Source: an uncultured Pseudomonadaceae bacterium
GTDB lineage: Bacteria; Pseudomonadota; Gammaproteobacteria; Pseudomonadales; Pseudomonadaceae
DNA length: 10,932 nt
Direction: 5' to 3'
Assembly (NCBI GenBank): GCA_947630465.1
Contig: CANRHT010000058.1
Coordinates: 1-10,932 of the forward strand
The position numbers and the translations under genes are program-made. The notes beneath the pieces are model-generated. The model was not told where the DNA came from and did no database searches. It saw only the letters and a list, made by a program, of their open reading frames with translations. Shown piece after piece: positions 1-6,878 of the stretch (its first letter is position 1; the number at the start of each line of letters is the position of its first letter).

Positions 1-198
1 AATGCATTGGATAAACTCGAAGCCTTTGCCAGCCATTTTGGTGCCGATTTCTATGGTTTACCGCGCAATCAAGACACTATTACCTTAGTGCGCGAACCTT
101 GGACAGTGCCGGCTTCTTTTGATTTTGGTGAGCAACAACTGGTGCCCTTGCGCGCTGGTGAGACATTAAATTGGCGTGTATTAGGAACTCAAGCATGA
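1..198 (+). CDS. pyrC: Dihydroorotase, C-terminal end (5' part outside window)
   Basis: This is the last 65 codons of an open frame that enters from the left edge and stops at TGA 196-198. PyrC reversibly cyclises N-carbamoyl-aspartate to dihydroorotate in cytoplasmic de novo pyrimidine synthesis. The visible tail carries FYGLPRN (codons beginning at 49), then an acidic/hydrophobic stretch and a final [14 protein letters not shown]. This matches the C-terminus of class II (E. coli PyrC-type) dihydroorotases, whose tail likewise reads FYGLP...LVP...AGET.W.V. The metal-binding residues lie upstream and cannot be checked. Its stop codon overlaps the start of rnt (ATGA), which suggests translational coupling. 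The same pyrC-rnt order is known in Pseudomonas. The family call rests on only the C-terminal part, but that part is distinctive. Confidence 0.88.
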   Translation, partial: NALDKLEAFASHFGADFYGLPRNQDTITLVREPWTVPASFDFGEQQLVPLRAGETLNWRVLGTQA

Positions 199-893
199 GC
201 GGCGATATCCCAGATTACGAGTTAGAATACGATAACGGCGCCAACAACGGACACGACAAACACAGCGGCGGTTTAAAATCAGCGATGGCGCGCCGTTTTC
301 GTGGTTACTTGCCGGTCGTGATTGACGTAGAAACGGGTGGTTTTAATTGCGCAACTGACGCCTTACTAGAAATTGCCGCGGTTATCCCGGCCATGGATGA
401 AGAAGGTCTGCTGTATGCTGAGCACACCTTGTTTTTTCGCATCCAGCCGTTCGAAGGTGCCAATATTGAGCAAGCTGCTTTAGATTTTACCGGCATTAAG
501 CTTGATCATCCGTTGCGCATGGCGGTTAAAGAAGATCATGCTCTGGGTGAAATTTTTAAAAGTGTGCGCAAATCATTAAAAGCCAGCGGTTGTAAGCGTG
601 CCATCTTAGTCGGCCATAACAGTCACTTTGATTTAGGCTTTTTAAATGCGGCGGTTGAGCGGTGCGGGATTAAGCGCAACCCTTTCCACCCCTTCTCTAG
701 CTTTGATACAGCCACCTTAGGCGGTTTAGCTTACGGGCAAACAGTGCTGGCCAAAGCCTGTGAAGCAGCGGCTATCGATTTTGACGCTCGCGAAGCTCAT
801 AACGCGCGTTACGATACGGAAAAAACGGCTGAACTGTTCTGCGGCATCGTTAATCGCTGGAAAGAAATGGGCGGCTGGGACGAGTTCGAATAA
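195..893 (+). CDS. rnt: Ribonuclease T
   Basis: RNase T is a DEDDh 3'-to-5' exoribonuclease that trims the 3' ends of tRNAs (end turnover) and of 5S and 23S rRNA precursors. It works as a cytoplasmic homodimer. The product is 232 residues. Exo motif I is DVET, with D44 and E46. Motif II is GHNSHFD, with D146. Motif III is EAHNARYD, with catalytic H202 and D207. All five catalytic residues are therefore present. The basic patch around KASGCKRAI fits the family's nucleic-acid binding segments. The ATG at 195 overlaps the pyrC stop as ATGA and has AGGA at 183-186, eight bases upstream. A TTG at 171 would add eight residues unlike the family and has no ribosome site. The N-terminal ~35 residues are acidic, Asn/Gly/His-rich and probably disordered, slightly longer than in Pseudomonas homologues of about 224 residues. 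Confidence 0.96.
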   Translation: MSGDIPDYELEYDNGANNGHDKHSGGLKSAMARRFRGYLPVVIDVETGGFNCATDALLEIAAVIPAMDEEGLLYAEHTLFFRIQPFEGANIEQAALDFTGIKLDHPLRMAVKEDHALGEIFKSVRKSLKASGCKRAILVGHNSHFDLGFLNAAVERCGIKRNPFHPFSSFDTATLGGLAYGQTVLAKACEAAAIDFDAREAHNARYDTEKTAELFCGIVNRWKEMGGWDEFE

Positions 894-919
894 AACCAGA
901 CCCCTACTCTGCTGATACA

Positions 920-958
920 AAAACGGGCCGCACACCTAAGACGTATGCGGCCCGTTTT
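920..958. terminator. Bidirectional intrinsic terminator between rnt and ppsR
   Basis: A perfect 13-bp inverted repeat has arms AAAACGGGCCGCA (920-932) and TGCGGCCCGTTTT (946-958) around a 13-base loop. The GC-rich core is flanked by A and T tracts on both sides, so it can end transcription from rnt rightward and from ppsR leftward. The two genes converge here, which is the expected setting. Confidence 0.9.
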
Positions 959-998
959 GCTGAGTAGCGCTGCAGCTCAATACCCATGCAGACAGGGT

Positions 999-1817
999 TT
1001 ATTTAAAGCGACGTTCAATACCTTTTTCCACCAGAATCTTGGCTGAAATCTCTTCCACCGAGAAGTGAGTGGTATTGATAAAATTGATATTGTCACGCTG
1101 AAACAAGCCTTCTACTTCACGCACTTCAAACTCACATTGCGCATAACTGGCATAACGGCTATTGGGTTTACGCTCGTTACGAATCGCCGCTAGACGATCA
1201 GCATCAATGGTTAAACCAAATAACTTCTCTTTATGCTGCTTTAACGAGCTGGGCAACTGCAAACTTTCCATGTCTTCTTCAGTTAATGGATAGTTGGCCG
1301 CACGAATGCCGTACTGCATCGCCATATACAAACAAGTCGGCGTTTTACCACAACGCGAGACACCAACCAAAATAATATCTGCACTGTCATAGTGACGGGT
1401 GCGTCCACCATCATCATTTTCTAAAGCAAAGTGTACCGCTTCAATACGCTCGATATAATTTGCGCTATGGGTGATTGAGTGCGACTTGCCGACTGAGTAG
1501 GATGAACGATCATTGAGCTCTTCTTCAAGTGGCGACAGAAAGCTGGAAAAAATATCCACTTTAAAAGCATTGGCAGTGGATAAAATATCGCGAATTTCCG
1601 TATTAACGATAGTGTCAAAGACGATCGGGCGGATCTGTTCGGTTTCCGCAACTTCGTTAATTTGCTGTACCATTGCATGTGCTTTCTCGACCGTATCAAT
1701 ATAAGGTCGAGTCAGGCGGCGAAAATCAATATTATCAAATTGCGCCAATAAACTTTGCCCAAGCGTTTCGGCAGTGATACCCGTTCCATCTGAAATAAAA
1801 AAAGCTGTACGTTTCAT
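999..1817 (-). CDS. ppsR: PEP synthase regulatory protein (bifunctional kinase/pyrophosphorylase)
   Basis: This 272-residue protein belongs to the DUF299 (Kinase-PPPase) family. In E. coli, the homologue YdiA/PpsR inactivates phosphoenolpyruvate synthase by ADP-dependent phosphorylation of the threonine two residues before the catalytic histidine. It reactivates the enzyme by Pi-dependent removal of that phosphate, releasing pyrophosphate. The family P-loop-like motif GVSRCGKTP is at residues 152-160, and the N-terminal [15 protein letters not shown] is typical of the family. The ATG at 1817 has AAGG 12 bases upstream. An in-frame TTG at 1826 is too close to that site and would add residues (MAI) absent from homologues. 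The gene is divergent from ppsA, its likely target, and converges on rnt. Confidence 0.95.
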   Translation of the reverse strand: MKRTAFFISDGTGITAETLGQSLLAQFDNIDFRRLTRPYIDTVEKAHAMVQQINEVAETEQIRPIVFDTIVNTEIRDILSTANAFKVDIFSSFLSPLEEELNDRSSYSVGKSHSITHSANYIERIEAVHFALENDDGGRTRHYDSADIILVGVSRCGKTPTCLYMAMQYGIRAANYPLTEEDMESLQLPSSLKQHKEKLFGLTIDADRLAAIRNERKPNSRYASYAQCEFEVREVEGLFQRDNINFINTTHFSVEEISAKILVEKGIERRFK

Positions 1818-1855
1818 AATTGCCAAAAGCCTTAAGTCGTGAACATTTCTCGGTT

Positions 1856-1861
1856 AGTATA
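1856..1861 (-). promoter_or_regulatory. Candidate -10 element for ppsR
   Basis: On the minus strand this reads TATACT, a good sigma-70 -10 match, about 40 bases upstream of the ppsR ATG. No convincing -35 hexamer lies 16-18 bases further upstream, where a dyad (1874-1892) overlaps instead. The promoter may therefore need an activator or be weak. This is a sequence-match inference only. Confidence 0.45.
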
Positions 1862-1873
1862 GGCTGACTTTTT

Positions 1874-1892
1874 GCCAGACATGCTGTCCGGC
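1874..1892. promoter_or_regulatory. Dyad between divergent ppsR and ppsA promoters (possible operator)
   Basis: GCCAGACA and TGTCCGGC face each other across a 3-base spacer. Seven of eight positions pair, with one mismatch. The site covers the expected -35 zone of ppsR and lies about 40 bp upstream of the ppsA -10. A shared regulator could act on both genes here. It does not resemble the Cra/FruR consensus that I know to control ppsA in enteric bacteria. Which protein would bind is unknown. Confidence 0.35.
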
Positions 1893-1931
1893 AACATTGT
1901 GAACCATTTTCCCCTATTAAGGCCAATTGAT

Positions 1932-1937
1932 TATACT
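1932..1937 (+). promoter_or_regulatory. Candidate -10 element for ppsA
   Basis: TATACT is correctly placed to give a leader of roughly 26 bases before the ppsA start. It is the same hexamer as the divergent ppsR -10. The -35 region (around 1909-1914) is a poor match, so positive control is possible. The call comes from the motif alone. Confidence 0.45.
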
Positions 1938-1969
1938 GGCCCTTTCAATACAGACGTGGAGAGATCACC

Positions 1970-4336
1970 TTGGTTGAGTACGTAGTTTCCCTCGATAAGC
2001 TCGGTAACCATGATGTTGAGCGTGTAGGGGGCAAAAACGCTTCCCTAGGCGAAATGATTAGCAACCTTGCTGGTGCCGGTGTCTCTGTGCCCAGCGGTTT
2101 TGCTACCACCGCACAAGCTTACCGTGACTTTATTGATACAAATAACTTAGACGCACGCATTCATGACTTACTGGATGCGCTCGATACCAATGATGTCAAC
2201 GCCCTTGCTGCAGCGGGCACGCAAATTCGTCAGTGGATTTTAGACGGTGATTTCCCCGCGCAATTGGATGCTGATATTCGCAGCGCCTTTGCACTCATGG
2301 CCAACGGCAATGACAACATGGCGGTTGCGGTACGTTCCTCTGCTACAGCAGAAGATTTACCCGATGCTTCTTTTGCCGGCCAACAAGAAACATTTTTAAA
2401 TATTCGTGGCGTGGATAACGTGATTCACGCCGCCAAAGAAGTGTTTGCCTCATTGTTTAATGACCGCGCCATTTCTTACCGTGTCCACCAAGGTTTTGAT
2501 CACCGTAACGTGGCGCTCTCGGTTGGCGTACAACGCATGGTGCGCTCAGAAACTGCAGCCGCAGGCGTGATGTTCAGCTTAGACACTGAGTCCGGCTTTC
2601 GTGACGTGGTCTTTATTACCAGCGCTTATGGCTTAGGTGAAACTGTCGTTCAAGGCGCAGTCAACCCTGATGAGTTTTATGTCCACAAACACACTTTAGC
2701 CGCGGGCCGCCCTGCTATTTTACGCCGTAACTTAGGCAGTAAAGCGCTAAAAATGGTGTACGGCAGCGATGCCAGCGCCGGCAAATCCATTGATACCATT
2801 GATGTTGATCCTGCGGAGCGCATGCGCTTTTCTTTGACCGATGCTGAAGTCAGTGAACTGGCGAAGCAAGCGATGATCATTGAGCAGCATTATGGCTGTC
2901 CAATGGATATTGAGTGGGCCAAAGACGGTGACGATGGCCAATTGTATATTGTGCAAGCGCGTCCAGAAACCGTAAAAAGCCGCAGCAACCTCAATGTGAT
3001 GGAGCGCTACTTACTTAAGGAACAAGGCACGGTCTTGGTTGAAGGCCGCGCCATTGGTCAGCGTATCGGTGCCGGCCGCGTCCGTGTCATCAATGACGTG
3101 TCTGAAATGGACAAAGTGCAACCCGGTGATGTGCTGGTCTCTGATATGACCGACCCAGACTGGGAGCCGGTGATGAAGCGCGCCAGCGCCATTGTTACTA
3201 ACCGCGGTGGCCGCACCTGTCACGCAGCCATTATTGCGCGTGAACTGGGTATTCCAGCCGTAGTCGGCTGCGGCAATGCCACTGCGTTGTTAAAAGATGG
3301 TCAAGGGGTAACGGTTTCTTGTGCCGAAGGCGATACCGGTTTTGTCTTTGACGGCGAGTTGAATTTTGATATTCGCACCAACTCTGTTGAAGCGATGCCT
3401 GATCTGCCGTTTAAAATCATGATGAACGTGGGTAACCCTGATCGTGCCTTTGATTTTGCGCAGCTGCCCAACGAAGGTGTGGGTCTGGCGCGCCTTGAGT
3501 TTATTATTAACCGCATGATCGGCGTGCACCCTAAAGCGCTGCTTAACTTTGATAGCCTACCCAGCGATTTACAAGACAGTGTGGCTAAGCGTACTGCCGG
3601 TTATGCCAGCCCAATTGATTTTTATGTCGACAAACTGGTGGAAGGTGTCAGCACCCTCGCCGCAGCTTTCTGGCCGAAAAAAGTCATTGTGCGTTTGTCT
3701 GACTTTAAATCCAACGAATACGCCAACCTGATCGGTGGCAAGCTGTATGAGCCGACCGAAGAAAACCCCATGTTGGGTTTCCGTGGTGCGTCACGCTACA
3801 TCAGCGAATCATTCCGTGACTGCTTTGAACTGGAATGCCGCGCGATGAAACGTGTGCGTGATGTGATGGGGCTGACCAACGTTGAATTGATGGTGCCTTT
3901 TGTACGCACGGTCAATGAAGCTGCACAAGTGGTGGGCTTACTTGAAGAGTACGGCCTTAAGCGTGGCGACAATGGCTTACGCTTGATCATGATGTGCGAG
4001 TTGCCTTCTAACGCTTTATTGGCAGATGAGTTCCTTGAGCACTTTGATGGTTTCTCCATCGGCTCCAACGATATGACCCAGCTCACTTTAGGTCTTGACC
4101 GTGACTCAGGCGTGATTGCGCACCTGTTTGACGAACGTGATCCTGCAGTTAAAAAGCTGCTGTCGCTGGCCATTCAAGCCTGCATTAAAGCTGATAAATA
4201 CATTGGTATTTGCGGTCAAGGCCCATCCGATCACCCGGATCTAGCGCGTTGGTTAATGGAGCAAGGCATCGAAAGCGTTTCCCTCAATCCAGACTCAGTA
4301 CTGGATACTTGGTTCTTCCTCGCGGAAAACAACTAA
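1970..4336 (+). CDS. ppsA: Phosphoenolpyruvate synthase (pyruvate, water dikinase)
   Basis: PpsA converts pyruvate, ATP and water to PEP, AMP and phosphate, the entry to gluconeogenesis from C3 acids. The 788-residue length matches the family (E. coli 792). An N-terminal ATP/pyruvate-binding domain covers about 1-340, with [10 protein letters not shown] near residue 21. A swivelling phosphohistidine domain covers about 355-460, with catalytic H418 in [11 protein letters not shown]-terminal TIM barrel binds pyruvate/PEP and carries the acid-base cysteine C748 in [13 protein letters not shown]416, two residues before H418, is the position PpsR would phosphorylate. Translation starts at TTG 1970: GGAG at 1958-1961 is eight bases upstream, and [12 protein letters not shown] is the family's conserved N-terminus. 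No in-frame ATG gives the full domain. The gene is transcribed divergently from ppsR. Confidence 0.97.
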   Translation: MVEYVVSLDKLGNHDVERVGGKNASLGEMISNLAGAGVSVPSGFATTAQAYRDFIDTNNLDARIHDLLDALDTNDVNALAAAGTQIRQWILDGDFPAQLDADIRSAFALMANGNDNMAVAVRSSATAEDLPDASFAGQQETFLNIRGVDNVIHAAKEVFASLFNDRAISYRVHQGFDHRNVALSVGVQRMVRSETAAAGVMFSLDTESGFRDVVFITSAYGLGETVVQGAVNPDEFYVHKHTLAAGRPAILRRNLGSKALKMVYGSDASAGKSIDTIDVDPAERMRFSLTDAEVSELAKQAMIIEQHYGCPMDIEWAKDGDDGQLYIVQARPETVKSRSNLNVMERYLLKEQGTVLVEGRAIGQRIGAGRVRVINDVSEMDKVQPGDVLVSDMTDPDWEPVMKRASAIVTNRGGRTCHAAIIARELGIPAVVGCGNATALLKDGQGVTVSCAEGDTGFVFDGELNFDIRTNSVEAMPDLPFKIMMNVGNPDRAFDFAQLPNEGVGLARLEFIINRMIGVHPKALLNFDSLPSDLQDSVAKRTAGYASPIDFYVDKLVEGVSTLAAAFWPKKVIVRLSDFKSNEYANLIGGKLYEPTEENPMLGFRGASRYISESFRDCFELECRAMKRVRDVMGLTNVELMVPFVRTVNEAAQVVGLLEEYGLKRGDNGLRLIMMCELPSNALLADEFLEHFDGFSIGSNDMTQLTLGLDRDSGVIAHLFDERDPAVKKLLSLAIQACIKADKYIGICGQGPSDHPDLARWLMEQGIESVSLNPDSVLDTWFFLAENN

Positions 4337-4346
4337 GCGCAATACT

Positions 4347-4377
4347 CGCCTGCAGACTCGCTAAGGGTGTGCAGGCG
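4347..4377 (+). terminator. Stem-loop after ppsA, weak or factor-assisted terminator
   Basis: Arms CGCCTGCA (4347-4354) and TGCAGGCG (4370-4377) form a perfect 8-bp GC-rich stem with a 15-base loop, 11 bases after the ppsA stop. No T-tract follows, so it is not a classic intrinsic terminator. It could instead be a 3'-end stabilising hairpin or a pause site. Confidence 0.5.
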
Positions 4378-4385
4378 CTCTAACT

Positions 4386-4432
4386 GTAGTGGTCAAGTAA
4401 AACTGGCCACCATAGAGTGTTTAACTCCACTA
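4386..4432. repeat. Nested inverted repeats, possible remnant of a mobile-element end
   Basis: The outer arms TAGTGG (4387-4392) and CCACTA (4427-4432) enclose an inner hairpin. That hairpin is GTGGTCA (4389-4395) against TGGCCAC (4404-4410), fully paired in RNA with one G-U. From memory, GTAGTGGTCAAGTAAAACTGG resembles the terminal repeats of some proteobacterial insertion sequences, but I cannot confirm this and no transposase is present. The 11-mer GTAGTGGTCAA recurs at 10228-10238. Confidence 0.3.
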
Positions 4433-4520
4433 TTTATAAAGCCTAGCTTGAGCTGTACCGCATACGCAGCCGTTAATCTTATACGCCGAAAATAAATTTT
4501 AGTTATAAGAATCAAATTAC

Positions 4521-4532
4521 ATATAGCTATAT
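4521..4532. promoter_or_regulatory. Perfect AT-rich palindrome, candidate ArsR-type operator
   Basis: ATATAGCTATAT is a perfect 12-bp palindrome. It is flanked by a further near-symmetric pair, AAATT (4514-4518) and AATTT (4536-4540), offset by one base. Together they span about 27 bp, typical of a dimeric winged-helix repressor site. ArsR-family sulfane-sulfur sensors (the BigR/SqrR group) are known to control rhodanese and YeeE/YedE genes. Assigning such a regulator here is inference: none is encoded in the window. Confidence 0.4.
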
Positions 4533-4562
4533 ATCAATTTATTACTTCTGCATTAAGCCGCG

Positions 4563-4584
4563 TTATGCGATCATTGGCGCATAA
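4563..4584 (+). promoter_or_regulatory. Inverted repeat next to the rhodanese ribosome-binding site
   Basis: TTATGCG (4563-4569) and CGCATAA (4578-4584) form a perfect 7-bp inverted repeat with an 8-base spacer, ending four bases before the AAGGAG at 4588-4593. As DNA it could be an operator. As RNA it could be a leader hairpin affecting access to the ribosome site. The sequence does not decide between these. Confidence 0.35.
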
Positions 4585-4601
4585 ATTAAGGAGTCACAGC
4601 A

Positions 4602-5555
4602 ATGAAACATCTATACGCCAGCTTGGCGTTTTTTTTGTGCATTTTTTTGAGTCATGCACAAGCCGCCACCCCACAACCTTTACTCGAAGCCAGTGAGTTA
4701 TCCAGCGCTCTGAGCCAGAATCCTGCCCTGCAAATCATTGATATTCGCAGCCCTGAAGATTACGCCGCTGGTCATATTCCCGGCGCTGTGTCTGCGCCCT
4801 ATGGCAAATGGCGTGGCCCAGCAAATAACCCCGGCAAACTGGCAGATGATACGTATTTTCAGCAACTGATTCGCGAACTGGGCCTGAATAATCAACAACC
4901 AGTGATCGTGTATTCCAGCGGTGTGGATGAAACTGATTTTGGTGCCGCAGCGCGTGTGTATTGGACGCTTAAATATGTTGGATTAACTGACTTAAGCGTG
5001 CTCAATGGCGGCTTTCAGCAGTGGCAAAAAGCCGAGCAATTCACCGCAACCGACACCCAGAATACAGAGCCCAGCTCCTTTACCGTACAGAGCAATCCTA
5101 AATTAGTGATTTTAAAAGATGAGCTGCTCGATAAAATAATTCAGCAGGACACAACCTATCAACTGCTCGATGCGCGTCCACCGCTCTTTTATCAAGGCAG
5201 CGTGAAAGCACCAACAGCCAGTACCGGCGGTACTATTGCCACCGCACAAAACTTACCTTTTGGTCAGTGGTTTAACCAAGATGACACTCGCATTCGCCCG
5301 CTCACAGAGATTCAAGAGCTGGTGCGCAGTCAAAACCTCGATCAAGCGCAAGAAACCGTGTCGTTTTGTAATACCGGACACTGGGCGGCAACCAATTGGT
5401 TTGTCCTTTCAGAGCTCGCTGGTGTGCCCAATGTACGCCTCTACCCTGCTTCATTAGCTGAGTGGACGCAAGATACCGTTGGTTTGCCAATGGAAAATAC
5501 GCCCACTCGACTTGAGCAACTGCAAGCCATGTTTTCTAAATTGGTGAATGACTAA
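4602..5555 (+). CDS. Secreted two-domain rhodanese (sulfurtransferase)
   Basis: Rhodanese-family sulfurtransferases move a sulfane sulfur from a donor such as thiosulfate or 3-mercaptopyruvate to a thiol acceptor through a cysteine persulfide. The 317-residue product starts with a Sec signal peptide: K3, a hydrophobic core at about 4-16, and AQA-A cleavage near residue 21. It is therefore probably periplasmic. Domain 1 (about 27-143) has DIRSPEDYAAGHIPGA at 47-62 but reads SSGVD at 105-109, with serines where the catalytic cysteine would be, so it is inactive, as usual for tandem rhodaneses. Domain 2 (about 167-293) has the active loop CNTGHWA with C256. The substrate cannot be read from this loop. 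AAGGAG at 4588-4593, eight bases before ATG, fixes the start. It is the first gene of an operon with a YeeE/YedE transporter one base downstream. Confidence 0.9.
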   Translation: MKHLYASLAFFLCIFLSHAQAATPQPLLEASELSSALSQNPALQIIDIRSPEDYAAGHIPGAVSAPYGKWRGPANNPGKLADDTYFQQLIRELGLNNQQPVIVYSSGVDETDFGAAARVYWTLKYVGLTDLSVLNGGFQQWQKAEQFTATDTQNTEPSSFTVQSNPKLVILKDELLDKIIQQDTTYQLLDARPPLFYQGSVKAPTASTGGTIATAQNLPFGQWFNQDDTRIRPLTEIQELVRSQNLDQAQETVSFCNTGHWAATNWFVLSELAGVPNVRLYPASLAEWTQDTVGLPMENTPTRLEQLQAMFSKLVND

Positions 5556-5556
5556 G

Positions 5557-6648
5557 ATGAAAAACCGTGTCGCTTTAACGGTGGCTTTTGCAGCCTTTGC
5601 CGTGTTTTTATTTTGGTTTGTCTCTGTACGCCAAAGCTTACTATTTCTGGTTGGTATCGGCTTAGGTGCGGTACTTGCGGGTGCGCGCTTCGGGTTTACT
5701 ACCGGTTGGCGTAATTTAATTGAGCAACGCGACGCCAGCGGTGTGTTTGCTCAATTGATTTTACTCGCCATTGCCGCTGCATTCTCGATGCCGCTGCTGG
5801 CCAGCTTCCCTACCGAACTCAGTGCTGCATTAGGCCCACCCAGTATCAGTTTGCTGATTGGTGCTTTAGTGTTTGGTGGTGCGATGCAAATTGCTGATGG
5901 CTGTGGCTCTGGCACCTTATATAAAGCCGGTTTAGGCATCCCATTGAACATGGCAATTCTGCCAGTGTTTGCTTTGGGCAGTTTTTTAGGCTCAGCGCAC
6001 TTAGGCTGGTGGCTCGATTTGGGTCACGTACAACCTGTTGGCTTAGTGGAAGAAGTCGGCTTAGGTGGCGCTTTAGGTTTGACCTATTTGGGCTTAATCG
6101 CTTTAGGCTTAGCGGCCTGGTGGTGGTCAAAAACCAGCAGCGTCTCACGCAGTATATTTAATAAAACACTGCTAATCGGTGCTGTCTTAATTGCTGTGTT
6201 AGCGGTACTCAATCTAGTGATTGCCGGACAGCCTTGGGGCGTGGTCTATGGTTTTGGCTTATGGGCAGCAAAAATCGCCCAAGCCGGCAACCTGTTTGAT
6301 CCAACGGTCAATGCCTTTTGGAGTCAACCGGTTAACGCCACCGCTTTACAGCAGTCGGTTTTTTTAGATCTGACTTCCATTACTAATATCGGTATTTTGG
6401 CCGGTGCTTTGTGGATTTTCTCGCGTAATAAGAGCGGTAAATCCAATAAACTTAATACTCAACAATGGATTGTGGGCATCATTGCTGGTTTTTTACTCGG
6501 CTACAGCTCGCGCTTAGCCTTTGGCTGTAACGTGGGTGCTATGGTCAGTGGAATTTCCACCGGCAGTATTCATGGCTGGATTTGGGTGGTGATGGCTTTC
6601 TTAGGCTCACTGATCGGTGTACGTGTGCGCCGTTATTTTGGATATTGA
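5557..6648 (+). CDS. YeeE/YedE (DUF395, TsuA-like) sulfur-compound transporter
   Basis: This is a very hydrophobic 363-residue integral membrane protein, with about nine or ten predicted spans. It carries both YeeE/YedE half-repeat signatures: GARFGFTTGWR near the N-terminus, DGCGSGTLYKAG with C116, and FGCNVGAMVSG with C324 near the C-terminus. Characterised YeeE/TsuA proteins import thiosulfate through a pore lined by essential cysteines. Only two cysteines exist in this protein. In the first signature, where I recall some thiosulfate importers having a cysteine, this one reads FGF. The substrate may be thiosulfate or another sulfane-sulfur species. The ATG at 5557 is preferred because GGTGA (5543-5547) lies nine bases upstream. 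An ATG at 5548 overlaps the rhodanese stop by eight bases but leaves no ribosome-site spacing. Coupling to the rhodanese gene is likely either way. Confidence 0.88.
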   Translation: MKNRVALTVAFAAFAVFLFWFVSVRQSLLFLVGIGLGAVLAGARFGFTTGWRNLIEQRDASGVFAQLILLAIAAAFSMPLLASFPTELSAALGPPSISLLIGALVFGGAMQIADGCGSGTLYKAGLGIPLNMAILPVFALGSFLGSAHLGWWLDLGHVQPVGLVEEVGLGGALGLTYLGLIALGLAAWWWSKTSSVSRSIFNKTLLIGAVLIAVLAVLNLVIAGQPWGVVYGFGLWAAKIAQAGNLFDPTVNAFWSQPVNATALQQSVFLDLTSITNIGILAGALWIFSRNKSGKSNKLNTQQWIVGIIAGFLLGYSSRLAFGCNVGAMVSGISTGSIHGWIWVVMAFLGSLIGVRVRRYFGY

Positions 6649-6649
6649 T

Positions 6650-6817
6650 ATGACTCGATTAAGCAGCCTACGGATTGTGGTGTTTTGGACACTACTGATT
6701 GGATTTTTTGTGTGGGATTGGCACAGCTCGCAACCGGTTAACTTGCGTCTTGAAGCACCGATCATTGCCATTGGCTCAGGTCAAGCGCCATCAGGCGGGC
6801 ATTGCGCCACCTTCTAA
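6650..6817 (+). CDS. 55-residue single-span membrane protein with C-terminal cysteine
   Basis: I do not recognise a named family. The protein has basic residues R3 and R8, one hydrophobic span at about 9-22 (VVFWTLLIGFFVW), then a roughly 30-residue polar tail ending GSGQAPSGGHCATF. By the positive-inside rule the N-terminus is cytoplasmic and the tail, with the only cysteine (C52), is periplasmic. It begins one base after the YeeE/YedE stop, with GGA (6640-6642) seven bases before ATG, so it is almost certainly the third gene of the operon. An upstream in-frame start (6617) lies inside the transporter gene and has no better ribosome site. A role as an envelope-bound sulfur acceptor or transporter subunit is suggested by position, topology and the lone cysteine. 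That is inference only. Confidence 0.72.
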   Translation: MTRLSSLRIVVFWTLLIGFFVWDWHSSQPVNLRLEAPIIAIGSGQAPSGGHCATF

Positions 6818-6830
6818 TTCTGTCAGACGA

Positions 6831-6864
6831 CTCAGGGTGTCTCAATCGACTTGGACACCCTGAG
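6831..6864. terminator. Long perfect stem-loop ending the sulfur operon
   Basis: Arms CTCAGGGTGTC (6831-6841) and GACACCCTGAG (6854-6864) form a perfect 11-bp stem with a 12-base loop. It lies 13 bases after the 55-residue gene and 14 bases beyond the stop of the convergent methyltransferase gene. No T-tract follows on either strand, so termination is likely but perhaps factor-assisted. Confidence 0.6.
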
Positions 6865-6878
6865 CCTCAAGCCATCAT

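Larger units (their letters stand above)
4337..4601. other. 265-bp gene-free, AT-rich regulatory gap upstream of the sulfur operon
   Basis: No coding frame is credible here. The left third holds the ppsA 3' hairpin and a nested repeat. From about 4480 the sequence becomes strongly AT-rich and holds a perfect 12-bp palindrome (4521-4532) and a 7-bp inverted repeat (4563-4584) just before the ribosome site of the rhodanese gene. This is the most repeat-dense non-coding stretch of the window and presumably contains the operon promoter. I could not fix a convincing -35/-10 pair. Confidence 0.7.

Noticed and set aside
3796..4173. 125-codon minus-strand open frame inside ppsA
   Set aside because: Antisense to the conserved C-terminal barrel of PpsA. 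Ser/Arg-rich content is typical of a shadow frame, and there is no ribosome site or family motif.
5846..6148. 100-codon minus-strand open frame inside the YeeE/YedE gene
   Set aside because: Antisense to clear transporter signatures. The Arg/Leu/Ser-rich product reflects reverse reading of hydrophobic codons.
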